Assembly: GCF_021462525.1 (NCBI RefSeq)
Contig: NZ_JAKEDT010000009.1
Span: forward strand, 1-32,522
Source: Thermus caliditerrae
GTDB lineage: Bacteria; Deinococcota; Deinococci; Deinococcales; Thermaceae
Length of the DNA: 32,522 bases
Reading direction: 5' to 3'
Made by a program: the position numbers and the translations under genes. The notes below the pieces were generated by a model. It had not been told where the DNA came from. It saw nothing but the letters and a program-made list of their open reading frames with translations, and made no database searches. Shown here one piece after another: positions 20,848-27,500 of the stretch. Position 1 is the stretch's first letter. Each line of letters opens with the position of its first letter.

Positions 20848-20854
20848 TATACTA
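20848..20854. promoter_or_regulatory. Shared divergent -10 boxes of dnaX and the argB unit
   Basis: The plus strand reads TATACT at 20848-20853, followed by 7 nt and the dnaX GTG at 20861. The minus strand reads TAGTAT at 20854-20849, followed by 8 nt and the GTG at 20840. The two hexamers share five base pairs, so the polymerase can occupy only one direction at a time. I see no clear -35 on either side. Confidence 0.5.
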
Positions 20855-20860
20855 GCCTCT

Positions 20861-22549
20861 GTGAGCGCCCTCTACCGCCGCGTGCGCCCCCTCACCTTCG
20901 CCGAGGTGGTGGGCCAGGAGCACGTGAAGGAGCCCCTCATGCGGGCCATCCGGGAGGGGCGGCTGGCCCAGGCCTACCTCTTCTCCGGGCCCCGGGGGGT
21001 GGGGAAGACCACCACCGCCCGGCTTCTGGCCATGGCCGTGGGGTGCCAGGGGGAGGGGGAGCGCCCCTGCGGGGTCTGCGCTCACTGCCAGGCGGTGCAA
21101 CGGGGGGCCCACCCCGACGTGGTGGAGATCGACGCCGCCAGCAACAACTCGGTGGAGGACGTGCGCGAGCTCCGCGAGCGCATTCAGCTCGCTCCCCTTT
21201 CCGCCCCCAGGAAGGTCTTCATCCTGGACGAGGCTCACATGCTCTCCAAGAGCGCCTTCAACGCCCTCCTCAAGACCCTGGAGGAGCCCCCGTCCCACGT
21301 GCTCTTCGTCTTCGCCACCACCGAGCCCGAGAGGATGCCCCCCACCATCCTCTCCCGCACCCAGCACTACCGCTTCCGCCGCCTGAAGGAGGAGGAGATC
21401 GCCGCCAAGCTGGCCCGCATCCTGGAGGGCCTGGGGCGGCAGGCGGAGGCGGAGGCCCTCCTCCTGGTGGCCCGGCTGGCGGACGGGGCCATGCGGGATG
21501 CGGAAAGCCTCTTGGACCGCCTCCTCCTCCTGGAAGACCCCCTTACCCGGGAGAAGGTGGAAGGGGCCTTGGGCCTCCCCCCCAAGGAGGCCCTCTTCCG
21601 CCTGGCGGAAGACCTCCTGGGGGGGAGGCTCAAGGAGGCCCTGGAGGTGGCCCGGCGGCTTTACGGGCAGGGCTTCGCCCCTAGGAGCTTGGTGGGGGGG
21701 CTGATGGAGGTTCTGCGGGAGGCCCTCTACGCCGCCCACGGCCTCCCGGGAAGGGCCCTCCCTGCCCCCCCCGAGGTCCTTCTCGCTGCCCTCGCCGCCT
21801 TGGACGAGTCCCTGGAGCGCCTGTCCCGGCGCTCGGACCTCCTAGCCCTGGAGGTGGCCCTCCTGGGGTGCCTGCCCGCCGGGGCCAAGGGTGCTGCCGC
21901 CCTGGCCCAGCCCCCCTCCCCCGAGCCGGCGCCCCTGCCGGAGTTTGACCCCCTGGCGCCTCTTCCTTCCCGGCCCCCGGCGGGCCAGCCGGGCAGGGAG
22001 GCCGAAGGCCCGAAGGCCCCCCCCCAGGCCGACCTTTCCGGTTCCTGGCGGGCTTTCTTGGAGGCCTTGAAGCCCACCCTCCGGGCCTTCGTGCGGGAGG
22101 CGAGGCCCAGCCTCGAGGGCGCCACCTTGGTCCTGCGCTTCCCCGAGAACAAGGCCTTCCACCACAAGAAGGCCGAGGAGCAAAAGGCCGCCCTTCTGCC
22201 CCTGGCCCGGGGCCACTTCGGCGTGGAGGAGCTGGCCTTCGTCCTAGAAAAAAAAACGCTGGGCCCTAGCCCGGCCCCGGCTTCCCCGCCGGGCCTCGAG
22301 GCTCCTAAAGCCAATCCCAAGCCGCTTCCGCCGGATCCTACCCCGCCCCAGGAAGCCCCCCCCTGGGAACCCCTTTGGGAGGAACCTGGGGTAGGTTTGG
22401 CGGAGGAGGACCCGGAGGAGGACCCCGGCCAGCGCCTCGCCCAGATCGCCCGCCTTTTGGGGGCTAGGCTTCTTTGGGTGCGGCGGCCCAGGGTTCAGGA
22501 GGCGGAAGAACCCGTGAGCGAGGATGAAATAGGGGGTACTGGTATATAA
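20861..22549 (+). CDS. dnaX: DNA polymerase III subunits tau and gamma
   Basis: The clamp-loader ATPase; tau is 562 residues. Walker A GPRGVGKTT is at 43-51, zinc ligands C62, C70, C73 and C76, the DEAH box at 123-126 (ILDEAHMLSKSAFNALLKTLEEPP region), and the sensor ATTEPERMPPTILSR near 152-166. The C-terminal third is Pro/Ala-rich linker followed by an acidic tail, as in tau. An A9 run at 22248-22256 is a slippage site: one extra A gives the shorter gamma subunit (see that entry). The GTG at 20861 follows TATACT by 7 nt; the frame is open 174 nt further upstream, but that stretch lies inside the opposite-strand gene and does not look like DnaX. Its stop overlaps the next gene's -10 box. Confidence 0.95.
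   Translation: MSALYRRVRPLTFAEVVGQEHVKEPLMRAIREGRLAQAYLFSGPRGVGKTTTARLLAMAVGCQGEGERPCGVCAHCQAVQRGAHPDVVEIDAASNNSVEDVRELRERIQLAPLSAPRKVFILDEAHMLSKSAFNALLKTLEEPPSHVLFVFATTEPERMPPTILSRTQHYRFRRLKEEEIAAKLARILEGLGRQAEAEALLLVARLADGAMRDAESLLDRLLLLEDPLTREKVEGALGLPPKEALFRLAEDLLGGRLKEALEVARRLYGQGFAPRSLVGGLMEVLREALYAAHGLPGRALPAPPEVLLAALAALDESLERLSRRSDLLALEVALLGCLPAGAKGAAALAQPPSPEPAPLPEFDPLAPLPSRPPAGQPGREAEGPKAPPQADLSGSWRAFLEALKPTLRAFVREARPSLEGATLVLRFPENKAFHHKKAEEQKAALLPLARGHFGVEELAFVLEKKTLGPSPAPASPPGLEAPKANPKPLPPDPTPPQEAPPWEPLWEEPGVGLAEEDPEEDPGQRLAQIARLLGARLLWVRRPRVQEAEEPVSEDEIGGTGI
22248..22256 (+). other. dnaX: A9 transcriptional slippage site in dnaX producing gamma
   Basis: Nine consecutive A residues in a GC-rich gene, read as GAA AAA AAA ACG after codon 463. 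Adding one A gives GAA AAA AAA AAC GCT GGG CCC TAG, which adds four residues (NAGP) and stops at 22267-22269, leaving a protein of about 469 residues. In T. thermophilus dnaX an A9 run gives gamma by RNA-polymerase slippage; the same arrangement is seen here. Confidence 0.85.
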
Positions 22550-22556
22550 TGCCCCC
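22532..22556. promoter_or_regulatory. Promoter and possible operator of the CsoR/CstR-type gene
   Basis: TATAAT at 22545-22550 is followed by 6 nt and the ATG at 22557, a leaderless start. GGGGG at 22532-22536 and CCCCC at 22552-22556 flank the box as an inverted repeat with a 15-nt centre. G-tract/C-tract repeats are usual CsoR-family operators, so self-regulation is likely. The TAA of dnaX lies within the -10 box. Confidence 0.5.
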
Positions 22557-22838
22557 ATGACCAGGACCACCGAACTAGGCCAAGAAACCGTGGAGAACAT
22601 CCTGAAGCGGCTACGGCGCATTGAGGGGCAGGTCCGGGGCCTGCAGAAAATGGTGGCCGAGGGGCGTCCCTGCGACGAGGTCCTCACCCAGATGACCGCC
22701 ACCAAGAAGGCCATGGAGGCGGCAGCCACCCTCATCCTCCACGAGTTCCTGAACGTTTGCGCCACGGAGGTTTCCGAGGGCAAGGCGGACCCCAAGAAGC
22801 CCGAGGAGATCGCCACCATGCTCAAGAAGTTCATCTGA
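22557..22838 (+). CDS. CsoR/CstR-family transcriptional repressor
   Basis: A 93-residue DUF156-family repressor with the family core (ILKRLRRIEGQVRGLQKMV). Two cysteines lie 29 positions apart: C39 in EGRPCDEV and C68 in LHEFLNVC. Copper sensors of the CsoR type have a third ligand, histidine, four residues before the second cysteine; here that position is F64, and the nearest histidine is H62. The C-x28-C pattern without the histidine is that of CstR persulfide sensors, so I favour a reactive-sulfur or thiol sensor over a Cu(I) sensor. The start is set by TATAAT 6 nt upstream. The HD-domain gene follows at once and may be co-transcribed. Confidence 0.85.
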   Translation: MTRTTELGQETVENILKRLRRIEGQVRGLQKMVAEGRPCDEVLTQMTATKKAMEAAATLILHEFLNVCATEVSEGKADPKKPEEIATMLKKFI

Positions 22839-22843
22839 AGCGC

Positions 22844-23323
22844 TTGGCACCCGCGAGGAAGCTCAGGCAAAGGCTGCTCCGCCTGTTCCACGCCTTCTTT
22901 CCCCCGGGGGAGGCTCCAGACGACGCCTTCGCCCTAGCCTTTCTGGAGGGAGAGGAGCGGGCCCTGTACCTGGCCATGGACCCGAGGGACCGGGCCCATG
23001 GGGTGCGGGTGGCCAGGAGGCTTCTCCAGAACCACCCGGAGGCCCCCGCCTTTGCCGTGCGGGCGGCCCTCCTGCATGACGCCGGCAAGGCCCTAAGGCC
23101 CTACCGCCCCCTGGAGCGGGTGCTCACCGGGCTTTGGGCTCCCCCTGTGCCCCCTCACCCCTTGCGGGGTGGGCTCCTGGGGGCCTTCCAGGTGCGCCGC
23201 CACCACCCCCTCTATGCGGCAGAGCGCATAGAGGACCCTCGGGTGCGGGCCCTGGTCCTGGAGCACCACTGCCCCAAGAGCCTTTGGGGAAAACGGCTCC
23301 ACCAGGCGGACCAGGAGGAGTGA
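22844..23323 (+). CDS. HD-domain protein, probable phosphohydrolase
   Basis: A 159-residue cytoplasmic protein. Metal-binding residues of the HD superfamily are seen: H52 in RDRAHGVRVARRL, H78-D79 in LLHDAGK, and later histidines in VRRHHPLYAAERI and VLEHHC. Substrate is unknown; HD enzymes act on nucleotides and phosphoesters. The start is uncertain: a TTG at 22844, six bases after the preceding stop, is the first start codon that does not run into the CsoR/CstR gene. The frame is open back to 22757, but that part is an out-of-frame reading of the repressor gene. The 72-nt gap after it holds a small GGGC/GCCC hairpin (23331-23342) and no gene. Confidence 0.75.
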   Translation: MAPARKLRQRLLRLFHAFFPPGEAPDDAFALAFLEGEERALYLAMDPRDRAHGVRVARRLLQNHPEAPAFAVRAALLHDAGKALRPYRPLERVLTGLWAPPVPPHPLRGGLLGAFQVRRHHPLYAAERIEDPRVRALVLEHHCPKSLWGKRLHQADQEE

Positions 23324-23395
23324 AGCCTTTGGGCAAATGCCCCTAGCCAACGCGGGCCCTTAAGGAGTAGGGTATCGGAGAACGGAGGAGGGCTT

Positions 23396-25249
23396 ATGGA
23401 TGATTTCACCTGGCGCGTGGGCGGCCCCCAAGGGGGCGGCATAGAGACGGCGGCCACCTTGTTCGCCCGGGCGGTGGGCAAGGGTGGCTGGTGGGTGGCC
23501 ACCAAGCGGGAGTACCACTCCAACATCATGGGGCGGCACTCCTACCTGGACGTGCGGCTCTCGCGAAAACCCGTGGAGGCCTTCCGAGAAAGGGTGGAGA
23601 TGCTGGTGGCCCTGGACGGGGAGACCCTGGCCCGCCACCTGGACCAGGTGCGCCCTGGGGGAGCGCTCCTTTACGACCCCAAGGTGCTGGACCTTACGGT
23701 GCACAAGCTCCCCATGCTGGATCACCGGGTGGCGGACGCCCTCTCGGAGCGCTTCGGCAAGCTGGACCCAAGCCTGAAGGACCTCCTGCAGGCCTACGTG
23801 GAAGCGGGGGTCCAGCCCCTGCCCTACCCCTTTGAGGAGGTGGCGGACCGCATCGGGGCGGAGCTGGGCGTCCCTTCCCTGCAGGCCCGGCGCACCCTGA
23901 ACACCATCGCCGTGGCGGCGAGCCTCCACTTCCTGGGTTTCCCCCTGGAGCCCCTCTTGGAGGCTCTGGCCCTGCAGTTTAGGGGCAAGGTGCTGGAGCT
24001 GAACCAGGAGGTGGCCAAGGCGGTGTACCGGGAGGAGGTGCCCAAGCTTCCCTTCCAGCTTCACCTGAACGGCTATGAGCCGGGCCGGGTCTACCTCACC
24101 GGGGCCCAGGCCGCCGCCTTGGGGAAGCTGGCCGGGGGCCTTCGCTTCCAGACCTACTACCCCATCAGCCCGGCCACCGACGAGTCCACCTACCTCGAGG
24201 CCCACACCGCCTTCCAGGGGGCGGACGTGGCCGTGGTCCAGACCGAGGACGAGATCGCCGCGGTGACCATGGCCGTGGGTGCCGCCCTCACCGGGGCCAA
24301 GGCCGCCACCGCCACCAGCGGCCCCGGCTTCAGCCTCATGGCCGAGGGCATGGGCTTTGCCGGCATGATCGAGGCCCCCTTGGTGGTGACCCTCTACCAG
24401 CGGGGCGGACCTTCTACCGGCCTTCCCACCCGCACGGAGCAAGGGGACCTGATGTTCGCCCTAAGGGGCGGGCACGGGGAGTACCCCCGGCTGGTCCTGG
24501 CCTCGGGGGATATTCTGGACGCCTTCTTGGACGCCCAGAAGGCCCTGGCCTGGGCCTGGCGCTACCAGACGGTGGTGGTGCACCTGGTGGACAAGTTCCT
24601 GGCCTCCATGGCCCAAAGCCTCCCCAAGGAGGCCTTGCGGGTGCTCCAGCTGGATGGGGAACGGCGCCTTGCGCCCAGGCAGGAGGGGTTTGGCCCCTAC
24701 GAGCGCTACGCCCCTTCCGAGGACGGCATCTCTCCCTTCATCCCCATCGGTACCCCCGGGGGCTTCTACTGGATGACCTCGGACGAGCACGACCTCGTGG
24801 GCCACATCACCGAGGACATCCCCCTGCGGGAATACCAGATGGAAAAGCGGATGCAAAAGCTCAAGACCGCCCAGGAGGAGATCCTCCTCGAGGACCAGTA
24901 CACCCTTTACCGGGATGGGGAGGTGCTGGTCCTGGGCTGGGGCACGGTGAAGGGCACCCTCCTGGAGGCCTTGGACCACCTGCCCGGGGTGGGGTATCTG
25001 CACCTTAGGCTCCTCTGGCCCTTCCCCAAGATCGCCCACCTCCTGGAGGGGAAGCGGCTCGTCACCGTGGAGCACAACTACTCGGGGCAGCTGGCCGATT
25101 TGGTGCAGCAGGAAACCCTGAAACGGGTCCACCACCGTGTGGTCAAGTACAACGGCCGCCCCTTCACCCTGGACGAGGTGGTGGAGGCTTTGAAGAAGGT
25201 GCTTGCCAAGGAGGCGCCGGAGCGCCTGGTCCTCAGGAAAGGAGTCTAA
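23396..25249 (+). CDS. 2-oxoacid:ferredoxin oxidoreductase, fused gamma-alpha subunit
   Basis: A 617-residue subunit. The N-terminal 200 residues are the gamma domain ([27 protein letters not shown]). The alpha (pyrimidine-binding TPP) domain starts near 225, with [12 protein letters not shown] near 252-263, the [14 protein letters not shown] segment and [13 protein letters not shown]. With the beta subunit encoded next it oxidises a 2-oxoacid with CoA to acyl-CoA, passing electrons to ferredoxin. The fused layout is the two-subunit OFOR type often acting on 2-oxoglutarate or with broad specificity; the substrate cannot be fixed from sequence. GGAGGAGG lies 4-5 nt before the ATG, one of the strongest Shine-Dalgarno sequences here. 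One base separates its stop from the beta-subunit start. Confidence 0.93.
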   Translation: MDDFTWRVGGPQGGGIETAATLFARAVGKGGWWVATKREYHSNIMGRHSYLDVRLSRKPVEAFRERVEMLVALDGETLARHLDQVRPGGALLYDPKVLDLTVHKLPMLDHRVADALSERFGKLDPSLKDLLQAYVEAGVQPLPYPFEEVADRIGAELGVPSLQARRTLNTIAVAASLHFLGFPLEPLLEALALQFRGKVLELNQEVAKAVYREEVPKLPFQLHLNGYEPGRVYLTGAQAAALGKLAGGLRFQTYYPISPATDESTYLEAHTAFQGADVAVVQTEDEIAAVTMAVGAALTGAKAATATSGPGFSLMAEGMGFAGMIEAPLVVTLYQRGGPSTGLPTRTEQGDLMFALRGGHGEYPRLVLASGDILDAFLDAQKALAWAWRYQTVVVHLVDKFLASMAQSLPKEALRVLQLDGERRLAPRQEGFGPYERYAPSEDGISPFIPIGTPGGFYWMTSDEHDLVGHITEDIPLREYQMEKRMQKLKTAQEEILLEDQYTLYRDGEVLVLGWGTVKGTLLEALDHLPGVGYLHLRLLWPFPKIAHLLEGKRLVTVEHNYSGQLADLVQQETLKRVHHRVVKYNGRPFTLDEVVEALKKVLAKEAPERLVLRKGV

Positions 25250-25250
25250 G

Positions 25251-26165
25251 ATGCTGGAGCTCAAGCTGGCCGATTACAAGGCGGAGAAGCAGCCGGACTG
25301 GTGCCCGGGCTGCGGGGACTACGGGATCCTCTCCGCCCTGCAGATGGCTCTTTTTGAACTGAAGAAGGACCCTAGCCAGACGGCGGTCTTCTCTGGGATT
25401 GGCTGCTCGGCCAAAACCCCCCACTACCTCAACCTCTACGGGGTCCACACCCTCCATGGCCGCGTGCTGCCCACCGCCCAGGGGGCCAAGCTGGCCAACC
25501 CCCACCTCACGGTGGTGGCGGTGGGCGGGGACGGGGACGGCCTCGGGATCGGGGCCGGGCACTTCGTGGCCGCGGGGCGGAGGAACGTGGACATGCTCTA
25601 CATCCTCTACGACAACGAGGTCTACGGCCTCACCAAAGGGCAGGCCGGGCCCACCCTGGGCTTCGGGGAGAAGACCAAAAGCCTCCCCAAGCCCAACCCC
25701 CAAGGGCGCATCAACCCCCTTCTCCTGGCCTTTGCCTCCGGCTACACCTGGATCGCCCGCGGCTACGCCTACGACGTGAAGGGCCTGAAGGAGCTCATCA
25801 AGGAGGGCCTCGAGCACAAGGGCCTGGCCTTCCTCCACGTCCTTCAGCCCTGCCCCACCTACAACGACCTGCACACCAAGGAGTGGTTCGCTCCCAGGCT
25901 CTACAAGCTCCAGGATGAGGGGTACGATCCGTATGTTCCCGAGGGGCTTCCCCCAGAGGAGTTGGACAGGAAGATGGCGCAATTCCAGGAAAAGGCCGCA
26001 GAATGGGGAGAAAGGATTCCCATAGGGGTTTTCTGGAAGGCGGAGGTGCCCACCTTTGAGGAGCGCCTCAAGGCCTACCTCCCCCGCTACCCCGAGGTCT
26101 ACCCCGCCCTGGGGCAGCGGGAGCCCTTGGACCTCGAGGGGCTCCTGAAGGAGTTCGCCCTCTAG
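25251..26165 (+). CDS. 2-oxoacid:ferredoxin oxidoreductase, beta subunit
   Basis: A 304-residue TPP-binding subunit. The [4Fe-4S] ligands expected in the beta chain are present: C18 and C21 in [10 protein letters not shown]52 in GIGCSAK, and C201 in LQPCPTYND. The TPP/magnesium motif is [14 protein letters not shown], then the [11 protein letters not shown] segment. It is the electron-donating half of the pair encoded with 23396-25249. I chose the ATG at 25251 because AAGGAG sits 8 nt upstream overlapping the previous gene's end; upstream codons to 25203 are the alpha-subunit gene out of frame. Its stop overlaps the end of the opposite-strand cyclo-ligase-like gene by 4 nt. Confidence 0.93.
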   Translation: MLELKLADYKAEKQPDWCPGCGDYGILSALQMALFELKKDPSQTAVFSGIGCSAKTPHYLNLYGVHTLHGRVLPTAQGAKLANPHLTVVAVGGDGDGLGIGAGHFVAAGRRNVDMLYILYDNEVYGLTKGQAGPTLGFGEKTKSLPKPNPQGRINPLLLAFASGYTWIARGYAYDVKGLKELIKEGLEHKGLAFLHVLQPCPTYNDLHTKEWFAPRLYKLQDEGYDPYVPEGLPPEELDRKMAQFQEKAAEWGERIPIGVFWKAEVPTFEERLKAYLPRYPEVYPALGQREPLDLEGLLKEFAL

Positions 26166-26722
26166 GGCCGGATGAGCCGCTGGGGGGTGGCGATCAGGTC
26201 CACCCGGCGCTCCGGCTCCACGGGGAGCTTGGGGTAGACCATGAGGGCGTGGGCCAGGGTGGCGAAGGGGGCTTCCACCCGTAGCCAGCCTTGAGGGAAG
26301 CCGTAGCCCTTCCCCACCCACCCCCCTTCCTCGTCCACGGCCACGGCCCCGATGAGGACCAGGTCGATGGGCTGGGCGGCGAGGTCCACCTTCACCCCGT
26401 GGCGGTAGGCCTCCCGCACCCGCTTGAGCCGCCTGGGGTCCACGTCCTTGAGGAGGAGAAACTCCCCCGGGCGGTCGGGGTGGGGGAGGAGAAGGGCCTT
26501 GCCTGCCTTTAAGGCCTCCTCCCTTAGGGGCTTTAAGACGGCGTCCATCCCTGCCAGGATCAGCCTGGCCCTTTGGAACTCCGGCGTGCGGAGGAGGTGC
26601 GCCGCCGCCCGCTTGGCCCCCAGGAAGTTGGGATGGTGGCCGTGGGGGGGTGTGGGGTGGAGGGCCAAGTCGTAGCGGGCCAAGGCGTTCCAGACCTCTT
26701 CCCGAAGCTCGCCGAGGGTCAT
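26162..26722 (-). CDS. 5-formyltetrahydrofolate cyclo-ligase-like (MTHFS/MTHFSD-type) protein
   Basis: A 186-residue protein. Recognisable elements are [13 protein letters not shown] with [15 protein letters not shown] near the N-terminus, [24 protein letters not shown], and the glycine-rich [10 protein letters not shown] in place of the GKGxGYYDR loop of MTHFS. That variant loop resembles MTHFSD-type proteins, so true cyclo-ligase activity is uncertain. The ATG at 26722 overlaps the VapC-like stop by 4 nt (ATGA); a frame open upstream to 26959 runs through that gene and is rejected. Confidence 0.75.
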   Translation of the reverse strand: MTLGELREEVWNALARYDLALHPTPPHGHHPNFLGAKRAAAHLLRTPEFQRARLILAGMDAVLKPLREEALKAGKALLLPHPDRPGEFLLLKDVDPRRLKRVREAYRHGVKVDLAAQPIDLVLIGAVAVDEEGGWVGKGYGFPQGWLRVEAPFATLAHALMVYPKLPVEPERRVDLIATPQRLIRP

Positions 26723-27165
26723 GGGGTTAGGAGGTGGAGGGAAACCGCGGGCAAAAGGCCTTTGGCCTGGGCCTCTAAAGCCCTTTGGTAAAGCCTCCGG
26801 TCCGCTGTCCAGAAGGGGGCGGCAAGGCCTTCGGCCAGAGCCAGGTAGTGGGCGTCGTAGGCCGCCCCTAGCCCCAGCTCGTGGCCGAGCTCCAGGGCCC
26901 GGGTGTGGACCCAAGGCTCCTGGAAGTACCGCAACCCTAGGCGCAGGACTTGGCGCCAAAGGGTCTGGGCCTCCCCCAGGGTCATCTCCCCGGAGCGGGC
27001 GTAGCGGTAAAGGGCATTGGCCGACTCGTACAGGGCCAGGCTAGGGAGGGCCAGCTCCAGGCCCTGGGTCTTCCACTCCCGATAGCGCTGGACGGCGGGC
27101 GCCTTTTCCGAGTCCGCCAGGAGAAGGCGTACCAGGACGCTAGCGTCCAGGACCAAGAAGCTCAC
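26719..27165 (-). CDS. VapC-type PIN-domain toxin
   Basis: A 148-residue PIN-domain ribonuclease. The acidic metal ligands are in LVLDASVLV (the first Asp near residue 7), ALYESANALY (Glu), AYDAHYLALA (Asp) and FWTADRRLY (Asp). VapC toxins cut tRNA or rRNA until bound by their antitoxin. I prefer the GTG at 27165, which has AGGAG 7 nt upstream; a GTG two codons earlier (27171) touches the Shine-Dalgarno sequence. It overlaps the antitoxin gene by 26 nt, as toxin-antitoxin pairs often do. Confidence 0.88.
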   Translation of the reverse strand: MSFLVLDASVLVRLLLADSEKAPAVQRYREWKTQGLELALPSLALYESANALYRYARSGEMTLGEAQTLWRQVLRLGLRYFQEPWVHTRALELGHELGLGAAYDAHYLALAEGLAAPFWTADRRLYQRALEAQAKGLLPAVSLHLLTP

Positions 27166-27442
27166 GGTCACGCTCCTCCCGCATGGCTCCGATCACCTCT
27201 TCCGGCGGCGTGAGGGGTCTTCCCAGGCGCTCCCGGATGCCCCGGTTTACGCTCAGGATAAGCCCCAAGGGGTCCTCCCCTTCCCCCTTCAGGCGCTCGT
27301 AGGCCTCGGGGGAGAGGATGACCGCCAAGGGCTTGCCCCGCCCCTCCACCAGGATCACCTCCCCTTCCCCCACCCGCCGGAGCACCTCCCCAAAGTGCAC
27401 CCGGGCCTCGGTGGCGCTGAGCCTGCGCTTTTGATGCATCAT
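27140..27442 (-). CDS. Phd/YefM-family antitoxin
   Basis: A 100-residue protein. The Phd/YefM fold is shown by LSATEARVHFGEVLRRVGEG and VILVEGRGKPLAVILSPEAY at about 8-50, the DNA-binding part. The C-terminal half (residues 55-100), rich in Glu and Arg, would wrap the toxin. The start is one of two adjacent ATGs (27442, 27439), 10 nt downstream of TAAACT on the minus strand. Longer upstream frames run into the dnaE gene on the other strand and are rejected. It leads the TA-cyclo-ligase unit and diverges from dnaE over 58 nt. Confidence 0.88.
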   Translation of the reverse strand: MMHQKRRLSATEARVHFGEVLRRVGEGEVILVEGRGKPLAVILSPEAYERLKGEGEDPLGLILSVNRGIRERLGRPLTPPEEVIGAMREERDRELLGPGR

Positions 27443-27452
27443 TGCATGGATT

Positions 27453-27490
27453 AGTTTATTCCCGCGGGAGGCCAGCCGCAAGCGTAAGCT
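27453..27490. promoter_or_regulatory. Divergent promoter region of the antitoxin and dnaE
   Basis: Minus strand TAAACT (27458-27453) lies 10 nt before the antitoxin ATG. Plus strand TAAGCT (27485-27490) lies 10 nt before the dnaE ATG. Between them are a perfect CCCGCGGG palindrome (27461-27468) and a CCAGC/GCTGG inverted repeat (27472-27476, 27488-27492). Antitoxins of this class bind their own promoters, so these repeats could be its operator and could also affect dnaE. Confidence 0.4.
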
Positions 27491-27500
27491 GGTAAAACCT

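Noticed and set aside
20687-20860. Upstream extension of dnaX by 58 codons
   Set aside because: The extra residues are Pro/Gly/Arg-rich, overlap the opposite-strand gene and are not DnaX-like; the GTG at 20861 follows a good -10 box.
26723-26959. Upstream extension of the cyclo-ligase-like gene by 79 codons
   Set aside because: It reads the VapC-type gene out of frame; the ATG at 26722 gives the usual 4-nt overlap.
27461-27468. CCCGCGGG palindrome as a recombination or attachment site
   Set aside because: It is a single 8-bp palindrome without a partner copy elsewhere in the locus; an operator role is at most possible and is noted with the promoter region.
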